Origin: Phosphoribacter sp037045045
Lineage (GTDB): Bacteria > Actinomycetota > Actinomycetes > Actinomycetales > Dermatophilaceae
Reading direction: 5' to 3'
Length of the DNA: 64,000 nt
Assembly: GCA_037045045.1 (NCBI GenBank)
Contig: JBAOHL010000002.1
Location: 248,001-312,000, forward strand
Shown here in pieces: positions 1-6,555 of this stretch (within the stretch, counting starts at the first letter, position 1; each line of letters begins with the position of its first letter). The notes beneath the pieces were generated by a model. It was not told the DNA's origin, did no database searches, and saw only the letters and a program-made list of their open reading frames with translations. A program made the position numbers and the translations under genes.

Positions 1-462
1 GTCGGGGTCGGTATGCCGCCGTTCCCACAGCCGGGCGGGGCTGCGCAGGACGCCGGGCAGCAGCTGGGTCGGCGGGTGCAGGTCCGATGCCTGGGCCAAG
101 ACCGCGTCGCGCTGCTCGTCGAGCTGCACGCGAAGCCGTTCCAGGTGGTCGAGGTACAGCTCCCGGGATTGGGCCCGTCGACGAAGCTGCTGGCCACGAG
201 AGGACACCACCATGAACAAGCCGGTGGCCAAGGCGACGACGAGGACCAGGGCGGCGATGAGCAGGAAGATCTTCTGCCCGTTGCGCATCACCACCATCAT
301 CGTCACGGAGGTCAGGCCCCCGAGCAGCGGCAGGATGAGCTGGGTGGGCAACCCCCCACCGCCGCCTTCGTCCACCGGTGGAGGGGCATCGAGGACGCGA
401 GGTTCCGGCCGCGAGATCGGGTGGGTGACGCGACCCGGACGGTGGACGATCCGGGTGGTCAC
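1..462 (-). CDS. eccC: T7SS FtsK/SpoIIIE ATPase EccC, N-terminal fragment
   Basis: Start of the EccC motor ATPase that powers export of WXG100 substrates at the inner membrane. The gene begins at a GTG whose GTGA overlaps the stop of the upstream MinD-like gene, and runs off the left edge in frame (154 codons). Visible: a Pro-rich N-terminus, two adjacent hydrophobic segments around residues 48-65 and 68-90 (with the Met-rich GGLTSVTMMVVM), and the following basic RELYLDHLERLR stretch, all typical of EccC before its first ATPase domain. No ATPase domain lies inside the window. Last gene of a minus-strand T7SS operon. Confidence 0.82.
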   Translation of the reverse strand, partial: MTTRIVHRPGRVTHPISRPEPRVLDAPPPVDEGGGGGLPTQLILPLLGGLTSVTMMVVMRNGQKIFLLIAALVLVVALATGLFMVVSSRGQQLRRRAQSRELYLDHLERLRVQLDEQRDAVLAQASDLHPPTQLLPGVLRSPARLWERRHTDPD

Positions 463-1274
463 GAGGGCTCCCTGCGCCGCAGGGCAATGGTCAACGCGGT
501 GGCCGCGACCTCGTCCTCGCCGATGCCCGGACGCCGGCGCCGGATCACCGCCGCCGGGGCCGACAGCCCCGCGGCGAGGCGGCGGGCCGCGAGCAGCGAC
601 GGTGCTCGTCGCTGACTCACGAGCGTGACGAAGGCCGGACACCCCGAGGCGAGGGCCTGGCGGGCCAGGTGCACGGCGGCTTCCACAGCCGGGCGCCCTG
701 GCGGCGTGACCACGCAGATCGCATGACTGGCCGGGGCGATGGCGGCCACTTCGTTTCCCCGGCGCGCGCCGAAGTCGGTGACGACGACGTCGAGGAACCT
801 CGCGAGGACCCCCACCTGCGCCTCCCAATCGGCGACGGTGGGCACGTTTGGTCCCGCCCCTGCCGGCGCGGGCAGGCCCAGGCACGTGACGCCGTGGCCC
901 GTGGTCGGGAGCCCGTCGAGGGCGTCGGCGAGAGACTGGGGTCGAGCCCTGCGGGTCGACGCCGTGGCCTCGGTCCGGGCCGGATCCAGACCAGCCGCCA
1001 CCAACGAACCGGCCCCTGCATTGGCGACGGGAGCGGTCCCCGGGGCGACCTGGGCCGGCCGTTGCTGGGAGGCCCCGGCCGCGTCGACGAGCAGGACGGG
1101 CGCGTGGCGGCGCAGGGCGTATCGGTTGGCCGCCGCCGCCGCGAGCTCGGCGGAGCCGACGCCGGGGTAGGTCTCGACGAAGGCCACCCGCCGGGAGAGG
1201 GGCACGGGGGTCCGCAGCGCGGCATCGGCCGCGACGATGCGGTCGACCAAGGCCGGACCGAGCCACCCCCTCAT
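459..1274 (-). CDS. MinD/ParA-like protein with degenerate P-loop, T7SS operon
   Basis: A MinD/ParA-fold protein of about 271 aa between eccD and eccC, the position where many actinobacterial T7SS loci carry an EspI/MinD-like accessory ATPase. The deviant Walker A region reads ETYPGVGSAELA: the glycine loop remains, but the lysine and Ser/Thr are replaced, so nucleotide hydrolysis is doubtful. A later VVTDFGARRGNE segment fits the MinD Walker B strand. I chose the ATG at 1274, 14 nt after the eccD stop; a longer reading from 1319 overlaps eccD and adds a non-family extension. Its stop overlaps the eccC GTG. Function is inferred from fold and context. Confidence 0.68.
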   Translation of the reverse strand: MRGWLGPALVDRIVAADAALRTPVPLSRRVAFVETYPGVGSAELAAAAANRYALRRHAPVLLVDAAGASQQRPAQVAPGTAPVANAGAGSLVAAGLDPARTEATASTRRARPQSLADALDGLPTTGHGVTCLGLPAPAGAGPNVPTVADWEAQVGVLARFLDVVVTDFGARRGNEVAAIAPASHAICVVTPPGRPAVEAAVHLARQALASGCPAFVTLVSQRRAPSLLAARRLAAGLSAPAAVIRRRRPGIGEDEVAATALTIALRRREPS

Positions 1275-1290
1275 CGCGCGAGCCGGTCCG

Positions 1291-2580
1291 TCATCTGGTG
1301 AACACCGCCAGCAGGTCACCGAAGACCCGCAGGTGGCCCAGGAGGCACGGAACGACGGCGACCACCGCGAGCAGTTCGAGGGTGTTGGCCCACGTGCGCA
1401 GCCGAGCGCGCAGATGCTCCGGAGCGGGTCGGGCGCAGCCGAGGACGACGAGGACGACGAACAGGAGCATGCCGGCCCGGGCCCACGATTGCAGGTCGGT
1501 GCGGGTCCACGCGCTCACCAACGCGGCAGCCAGGACGCCCCCAGTGCTCGCGACCTGGGCGGCCAGTGGCAGCAGCCGGGTCCGCGTGGCGACGACGACG
1601 GCCAGGGCAAGGGCGAGCCACAGCGAGAACGGCCCGGAGGTGCGCACGAGGATCGCCAGGCTCGCCGCGAGAGGGACGCTGAGGGCGACGACGAGCCAGG
1701 TCCACGCGGCATACGCGTCGAGGATGGTGCGCGCGACCGGAGGGCCCGACGAGGTGGCGTTGGCGCCGGGGCGCTCGTCGGCGGCGCCGAGGCCCGAGAC
1801 GGTGACGGCCAGAGACGGAACGAGCCCCAGGACGAACACGCAGACGGTGGCGAGGACGGCGGCGACGTCACCGACCGCGGCACCCCGGCCGGGCAGGAGG
1901 GCAAGCGGTGCCCCGGCGAGCGCTCCGACGAGGCCACCCGCGAGCAGTGGGCGGGACCGTCCGGCCACCCCGGCGACGAGGGCGACGGTCAGGGCTGCCG
2001 CGGAGTAGGCGCCGAACAGCCCGGACAGCGCAGTCCAGGCCCCCGCGTCGAAGGCCTGCGAGGCATTCCACCCGAGCATGGCCGCCGGCCCGAGGGCCAA
2101 CGCCATGGCAGCGGCGCCGAACCAGCCCTTCGTGCGGATGGCCAGGCCAGCGGCCGCGAGCACCAGAACCCCGACGACCGCGGCGAGCCCCGACAGCTCC
2201 ATTGCGCGGGAGAGCGCCGCGGCGAGCACCGCAAGCACCGGGGCCGCGAAGCGTCTGGCCCAGGTCAGGTTCCACACGTCGGTGCGAGCCCCGCGATGCA
2301 TGGCCACGGCGCGCGAGAGGTCGGACACCTCGGGCGGCCGAGGCGCCTGGTCGGCGGGGACAAGGCGGACCAACTCCCCGTCGGGAACGTCGAGGGCCTC
2401 GAGGCTGGACTCCTCGGCCAGTTGGCGCCCCTCCGCGGTGACCAGCACGCGGGGGGCGTCGGACGGCTCCTCGAGCAGATCCATGAGACGCGGCAGTAGC
2501 GAGCACAGGGGTTGGTCGCTGGGCACGACGACGTCGGCGCGCTTGGTCGATCCGTGGATGGTCAGGCGGGTCCACTCCAT
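1291..2580 (-). CDS. eccD: T7SS membrane channel protein EccD
   Basis: A 429-aa integral membrane protein with the EccD architecture: an N-terminal ubiquitin-like (YukD) domain at about residues 3-80, a linker, then around eleven hydrophobic helices from about residue 110 to the end. In ESX systems EccD forms the main transmembrane vestibule around EccB, EccC and EccE. Slightly shorter than mycobacterial EccD. The start codon overlaps the stop of the upstream small membrane protein gene, so both are probably translationally coupled. No eccB, eccE or mycosin is visible in this window; they may lie beyond the left edge. Confidence 0.85.
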   Translation of the reverse strand: MEWTRLTIHGSTKRADVVVPSDQPLCSLLPRLMDLLEEPSDAPRVLVTAEGRQLAEESSLEALDVPDGELVRLVPADQAPRPPEVSDLSRAVAMHRGARTDVWNLTWARRFAAPVLAVLAAALSRAMELSGLAAVVGVLVLAAAGLAIRTKGWFGAAAMALALGPAAMLGWNASQAFDAGAWTALSGLFGAYSAAALTVALVAGVAGRSRPLLAGGLVGALAGAPLALLPGRGAAVGDVAAVLATVCVFVLGLVPSLAVTVSGLGAADERPGANATSSGPPVARTILDAYAAWTWLVVALSVPLAASLAILVRTSGPFSLWLALALAVVVATRTRLLPLAAQVASTGGVLAAALVSAWTRTDLQSWARAGMLLFVVLVVLGCARPAPEHLRARLRTWANTLELLAVVAVVPCLLGHLRVFGDLLAVFTR

Positions 2581-3041
2581 CAGCTCTCACTCCTGGACAT
2601 CGCGCGCCCGGTCTGCGGGTCGACGAGCACCCCGGACTGCGGCTCGATGAGATAGCCGGTCGCCTTGTCGACCTCCCAGCCGGTCACCCGGTCGAACCAG
2701 CGCCCCTTGGGGCTCACGGCGTACCCGGTCTTCGGGTCGACGGGGAATCCGGTCCGGCGATCGACGGCGTCGTTCTTGTCGGGGATGGGGGCCTGTCGGG
2801 TGGCCGCGTCGTAGGCGGCACTCGCCTTGGTCAGCCGGTCGTTCTCGAGCATGTCGAGAACCCACCCGGTCCCGAGGCATCCGGCACCGATGACGGCGGC
2901 CAGGATGGCCGAGCCGACGAAGCGTCCGACGTTGGTGCGCACCGGGCGGCGCTCGTCGACCGGCCCGTAGGTCATCGCCCCGATCAACCGCTGCCGCCCG
3001 GTTGCGGTGGACTCCAGGATCGCTTGGTCTCGGTCGATCAC
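2580..3041 (-). CDS. single-pass membrane protein with TG-x-x-VDP repeats, T7SS operon
   Basis: A 153-aa protein with a cytoplasmic N-terminus, one hydrophobic segment (about residues 42-62) and a periplasmic tail. The tail holds a short repeat, seen as TGFPVDPKTGYAV, TGYLIEPQSG and VLVDPQTG, spaced every 10-20 residues. The topology recalls the N-terminus of EccB but the EccB body is absent, so I do not call it EccB. It starts at GTG 3041, which overlaps the FHA gene stop (GTGA), and its stop overlaps the eccD start. Co-translation with FHA and EccD suggests a structural or regulatory part of the T7SS membrane complex. Confidence 0.6.
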   Translation of the reverse strand: MIDRDQAILESTATGRQRLIGAMTYGPVDERRPVRTNVGRFVGSAILAAVIGAGCLGTGWVLDMLENDRLTKASAAYDAATRQAPIPDKNDAVDRRTGFPVDPKTGYAVSPKGRWFDRVTGWEVDKATGYLIEPQSGVLVDPQTGRAMSRSES

Positions 3042-3910
3042 GGCGCACCTCCCTCGGCGACCACGACGATGGGCTGGTCACCGCAATAGAGCACCGAGCC
3101 CGGGGGCACCGCGACCGGCTGGTAGGCGGGCAGGGGCCGATACGCGTGCGGTCCGTCCAGCTGGAGTCGGGAACCGTTCACCGAACCCAGATCGGTCGCC
3201 CACAACACCCCGGTGGCCGGATCGGGTTGCAGCACAAGGTGGCTGCGACTCACCGTCCGAGTCAGGTCGTAGACGTCGATGCGGGTGGTCCCGGCTTCGT
3301 TCGGCTCGGCGGTCGCGTATCGGCCGATGATCGCCCGCGCCCCGACCGGGCTCGCCGGCCGCCCCGGCTGCAGCACCGACCACGAGGTGACCCCTCGCGA
3401 TCCGGGGCGGACCGCGGGCCTCGGGGATGCCGCCGACGGGCGCTTCTGTTCGGGAGGCGGCGGGGTCAGCGGGTCCGGTCCTCGACGGGTCGAGGCCCGG
3501 GTCGTCGGGCCGAACACTTCCGCGAGGCGCGGAGGGTAGCCGGTGGGTGTCGCCAGGATCCGCAGGCTCGTCAGCGTCGTCCCGGGCGTCCGTCCCGTAA
3601 CCACCAGGCCGCGGAGCAGTAACGCGAGGGCCACCGACCCCACCACGACGGCGAGCGCGACGCGGCCGAGGACATTCAACCCCCATGCTCCCCCGCCGAA
3701 CAGCCCCGCCAATATCGCTGCGAGGCAAAGAGATCCGTCAACGAGCACGGAGATGGCCACCTCGGCTCCGGTCGCCGGCGCCACGCGGTCTCGCCACGCG
3801 CTTCCCGTGGCGATCCACGGCGCGGCGTCCCGGGCGCACTCGACGCAGGGCGAACCGCCACGGCGCGCTCCGCAGACGGCGCATCGCGTCGGCGCAGCGG
3901 TGGTGGTCAT
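3038..3910 (-). CDS. zinc-ribbon / membrane / FHA-domain protein of T7SS locus
   Basis: A 290-aa protein with three parts. The N-terminus has two CxxC pairs (CAVC and CVEC), a likely zinc ribbon. Two hydrophobic helices lie at about residues 47-72 and 76-102. The C-terminus is a forkhead-associated domain with IIGRY, SRSH and DLGSVNGS, the residues that bind phosphothreonine. FHA proteins are frequent partners of T7SS operons and would tie secretion to Ser/Thr kinase signalling. First gene of the minus-strand operon, divergent from the WXG100 genes. ATG at 3910 is supported by the coherent zinc ribbon right after it. Confidence 0.75.
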   Translation of the reverse strand: MTTTAAPTRCAVCGARRGGSPCVECARDAAPWIATGSAWRDRVAPATGAEVAISVLVDGSLCLAAILAGLFGGGAWGLNVLGRVALAVVVGSVALALLLRGLVVTGRTPGTTLTSLRILATPTGYPPRLAEVFGPTTRASTRRGPDPLTPPPPEQKRPSAASPRPAVRPGSRGVTSWSVLQPGRPASPVGARAIIGRYATAEPNEAGTTRIDVYDLTRTVSRSHLVLQPDPATGVLWATDLGSVNGSRLQLDGPHAYRPLPAYQPVAVPPGSVLYCGDQPIVVVAEGGAP

Positions 3911-4117
3911 GGTCCGCCCGGCCTCCCCTCGATCGACGGCCTCAACCTACTGTGCCCGATGAAGTCCCCAGGAACCGACCAAAGGGGGCAAGCGGGATGG
4001 CCCGCGCCGGAATTTTGTTATCCTCACGTGGAACCGGCGCACGCGGCCGGGCGTCGTATCGTCAGGCCCGTGGGGGAGGGCTCGTCGTGAATCCCCCATA
4101 CCGGAAGGTGTACTGCT
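3911..4117. promoter_or_regulatory. divergent promoter region of the T7SS locus
   Basis: 207 bp between the divergent FHA and WXG100 genes must hold promoters for both operons. It is locally AT-richer around 4010-4025 (ATTTTGTTATCC). A GGAAGG ribosome site lies about 10 nt before the ATG at 4118. A GGGGGA (about 4072) and a CCCCCA (about 4092) could pair as a leader hairpin. I cannot place a -35/-10 pair with confidence. Confidence 0.35.
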
Positions 4118-4456
4118 ATGGGGATGAAGTTCGCGATGGAGGCCGACGCGCTGATCCAGCACGGCCAGAAGACCGAGTCCGAGCACGGCGACCTGAGCGC
4201 CCTCATCAGGGATCTGGTGGCATCTGCCGACCCGATCATGAAGGACTTCAACGGCCCGGGCCGCGCGGCGTTCAACACGTTCAAGTCCAAGGCCGACTCG
4301 ATCGGCGCCGAGCTCAACGGAGCGCTGGCCGGGATCTTGCGGTCGGTCGGCGAGCAGAACAACGCGTTCGTCGCTGCCGCGGAGGAGTCGCAGAACCTCT
4401 ACGACTCGGGCATGGCCGGCGCCAACTTCGACGCCGCCGTGACGAAGAACGTCTGA
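4118..4456 (+). CDS. WXG100-family T7SS substrate (EsxA/B-like), W replaced by F
   Basis: A 112-aa all-helical protein with the length and hairpin pattern of WXG100 proteins. The turn reads DFNGPGRAAF, so the signature Trp is Phe (FNG). WXG100 proteins are exported as helical dimers by EccC and usually pair with a neighbour; here the partner is the 101-aa gene 15 bp downstream. A GGAAGG ribosome site precedes the ATG. First gene of the plus-strand operon ending in the toxin. I see no clear C-terminal YxxxD/E export signal (the nearest is LYDSGM), so the signal may be in its partner or be non-canonical. Confidence 0.72.
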   Translation: MGMKFAMEADALIQHGQKTESEHGDLSALIRDLVASADPIMKDFNGPGRAAFNTFKSKADSIGAELNGALAGILRSVGEQNNAFVAAAEESQNLYDSGMAGANFDAAVTKNV

Positions 4457-4471
4457 GCAGGGGGAATCATC

Positions 4472-4777
4472 ATGATGAACGACGCCAATCGCAACGACTA
4501 CAACATCGCCAGTTCGCAGTCGGCGCAGGACAACTTCAACCGGGTTGCCAATCAGCTCGAAGCGCTGCTGGACCGCCGGAACGGCGACGTGCGCTCGGCC
4601 CTGGCCAGGTACGAGGCCGACGGAGTCAGCGACAAGTACCAGGCGCTCGAACACAACTGGGACAACGCCGGTCGTGAGGTCCGCACCATCATCCACACGA
4701 TCCGCCAGGCGATGTCCGAGAACGACGCCGTGGCACAGAGCGCGCTGAGCAAGGCCTCGGCCGCCGTCCACATCTGA
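4472..4777 (+). CDS. WXG100-like T7SS protein, probable partner of upstream gene
   Basis: A 101-aa helical protein directly after the first WXG100 gene, with GGGGGA before a double ATG. Helix-turn-helix periodicity fits the WXG100 fold, but the turn is ADGVSDKY and lacks W-x-G; a lone Trp sits in HNWDNAGREV of the second helix. Size, adjacency and helical content make it the likely heterodimer partner of the 4118-4456 product. I infer family membership from context and pattern, as the motif itself is lost. Confidence 0.65.
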   Translation: MMNDANRNDYNIASSQSAQDNFNRVANQLEALLDRRNGDVRSALARYEADGVSDKYQALEHNWDNAGREVRTIIHTIRQAMSENDAVAQSALSKASAAVHI

Positions 4778-4782
4778 CCGAC

Positions 4783-5841
4783 ATGAGCGGGCCTACGTCC
4801 GGGGTGCCGGACCTGCCCGCGATCGACGAGATCACGCATCGGTATGCCGTGTTCTCGACGACTCGCGAGCGCGTCGACTTCACCCCTGCTCTCGCGCAAT
4901 TCCTGCGCATCGCGCAGGTCGAGGGCGTCCGTCCTCTCCTGCGCACGCAGGCGGATGCCACGCTCTCCGCACATCTGGTGGCCGAGTTGTTCGCCCACGG
5001 AGCCTCGTGGGTCGTGCGTGCCCCAGGGGGCCCGGTGATCGACGCCCTCGCTGGCCGGCAGATCAGTTCGTACGACGACATCGGCGACCCGCAGATCCTG
5101 GCGACCCGCCCGCTCGCGCAACTGCCCGACGAGCGGTCGGTGCCGGCATACGGCGCGGTCAACCTCGAGGTGCTGCTGCACCATCGGGCCTCGTCGTCCC
5201 TGCACGTCGGCCATCTCGTCGAGGACGTCTTCGCCGGGTTGGGCGCGGCGCCGCCGGACGCGTGGGGGTCCTTCGAACCGCTGACGAGCCTGTGGAACAT
5301 CACCGAGGTGACCCAGCGCGCTCAGCGAGAGATGCCCTCGTCGACGGTGATGCGCGTCGCGAGTCCCGACGGGGCGTGGGCGACCGTGCAGTACGAACGG
5401 GGCCAGGCCGGGGTGGTCGAACGCCTCCGCGGCGGTGTCGTCGTCGGTTCGTATGCCGAGGCGGCGAGGACCGCGGCCACCCGGGCAAAGGACCTGCTAC
5501 GGAGTCTGGCGGGCACCTCGACGGTGGTCGCGGCGATGGCATCGCTCGTCGACGTCGACGCCGCCAACGCCTTTCGGGTGCGCGTCCGACGGCCGGAGAC
5601 ACCGGTGGCGGCGTTGGTCGGGCCCTGGGCGATCTCCGAGGCGGACATCGACGTGCCAGCCATGATCGAGGGCTACGGGGCCGAGCAGTTGGGGCGCCGC
5701 GCGGTGCCCTCGCTGTTGTTCGGCTTCGACGGCCCGCTGCGGGCGCCGTGGCTCAACCTCGCGCAGATTCTCAACGCGATCGGGTGGGACAACCTCGCCC
5801 ACGCGTTCGGGTTGGACCAGGAGGGTCGACATGGGGGATGA
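4783..5841 (+). CDS. T7SS-associated protein resembling DUF6177
   Basis: A 352-aa soluble protein with no signal peptide or membrane segment. Length, the paired alpha/beta pattern and the position between WXG100 genes and a T7SS toxin resemble the actinobacterial DUF6177 family, whose role is unknown. The ATG at 4783 is only 5 nt after the preceding stop, and its end overlaps the next gene by 11 bp, so it is translated as part of the toxin operon. A chaperone or targeting role for the toxin, like EspG for PE/PPE proteins, is speculation. Confidence 0.6.
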   Translation: MSGPTSGVPDLPAIDEITHRYAVFSTTRERVDFTPALAQFLRIAQVEGVRPLLRTQADATLSAHLVAELFAHGASWVVRAPGGPVIDALAGRQISSYDDIGDPQILATRPLAQLPDERSVPAYGAVNLEVLLHHRASSSLHVGHLVEDVFAGLGAAPPDAWGSFEPLTSLWNITEVTQRAQREMPSSTVMRVASPDGAWATVQYERGQAGVVERLRGGVVVGSYAEAARTAATRAKDLLRSLAGTSTVVAAMASLVDVDAANAFRVRVRRPETPVAALVGPWAISEADIDVPAMIEGYGAEQLGRRAVPSLLFGFDGPLRAPWLNLAQILNAIGWDNLAHAFGLDQEGRHGG

Positions 5842-6169
5842 GCTGGCGTTGATCGCCGATCGCGAGGCGACCGTCGAGGAGTGGGCGCAGTGCGCCGGCT
5901 CGATTCTGGGCGGGTCGCAGGTGCGCGTGTTCGAGCACGTGACCACGCAGCTGTGCGACCCGGAGGGGCGCGGGGTGCTCGCCTACTGGCCGGCACGGTA
6001 TTTGGAGAACCGTCGCCTCGCGGTGGCGGCCGTGGGAGACGCGGCGGCCGACGGGGCGATGTGGACAGATGTCTGCCTGCCGTATGCCGACCCGGTCCGG
6101 GGGCGCGCGGTGCTGGCGGCAGTGGCCGAGCGGGTGGGCGGCGCGATCGTGGACAGGAGCGGACGATGA
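5831..6169 (+). CDS. small acidic protein of T7SS toxin operon, unknown function
   Basis: A 112-aa protein I do not recognise. It is soluble, rich in Ala and acidic residues, with an alpha/beta pattern and no export signal. The ATG at 5831 sits inside the end of the preceding gene, and the stop overlaps the next ATG (ATGA), so the three genes are translationally coupled. The coupling suggests a fixed ratio with its neighbours, for example as chaperone or adaptor subunits. Confidence 0.6.
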   Translation: MGDELALIADREATVEEWAQCAGSILGGSQVRVFEHVTTQLCDPEGRGVLAYWPARYLENRRLAVAAVGDAAADGAMWTDVCLPYADPVRGRAVLAAVAERVGGAIVDRSGR

Positions 6170-6555
6170 CAGGGTGGCGGCTGGACCCGGCAGGGGTCCG
6201 TTTGGTGCTGACCGCTTGCCAAGGGCAAGCCGAAGCCCTCGGCAAGGGGCTGACCGAAGACAAGTTCAACGAGATCGGCTCGGCGGTCACCGGCGGGGCG
6301 ACTGCGGGCGGGCCGAGTGTCAACGGCGTGCAGATGCAGGTGGCGACGGCCGTTGGGGAACTCTTCGAGGACCAAAAGGCCAACTTCACGACCATCCGCA
6401 ACCACATCAACGCGGGCATCCTCGGGGTCGGCAACGCCCTGATCGCCTACCAGAACGGCAACATCGACATGGCGACCAATTTCCAGACCCAGATGATCCG
6501 CTCGGCCGACAGCGGAGACTTCGCCTACTTCGACAAGTACGGGTACAAGGGATGA
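6166..6555 (+). CDS. helical T7SS-associated protein, WXG100/DUF6507-like
   Basis: A 129-aa mostly helical protein. It begins MTGWRLDPAGV, a start that recalls the actinobacterial DUF6507 family found beside T7SS toxins; I cannot check this here. The ATG overlaps the upstream stop and its own stop overlaps the toxin ATG, so it would be made together with the toxin. LXG/WXG-type toxins often need small helical partners (Lap/WXG-like) that build a composite export signal with the toxin N-terminus. This protein is the best candidate here (inference). Confidence 0.62.
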   Translation: MTGWRLDPAGVRLVLTACQGQAEALGKGLTEDKFNEIGSAVTGGATAGGPSVNGVQMQVATAVGELFEDQKANFTTIRNHINAGILGVGNALIAYQNGNIDMATNFQTQMIRSADSGDFAYFDKYGYKG

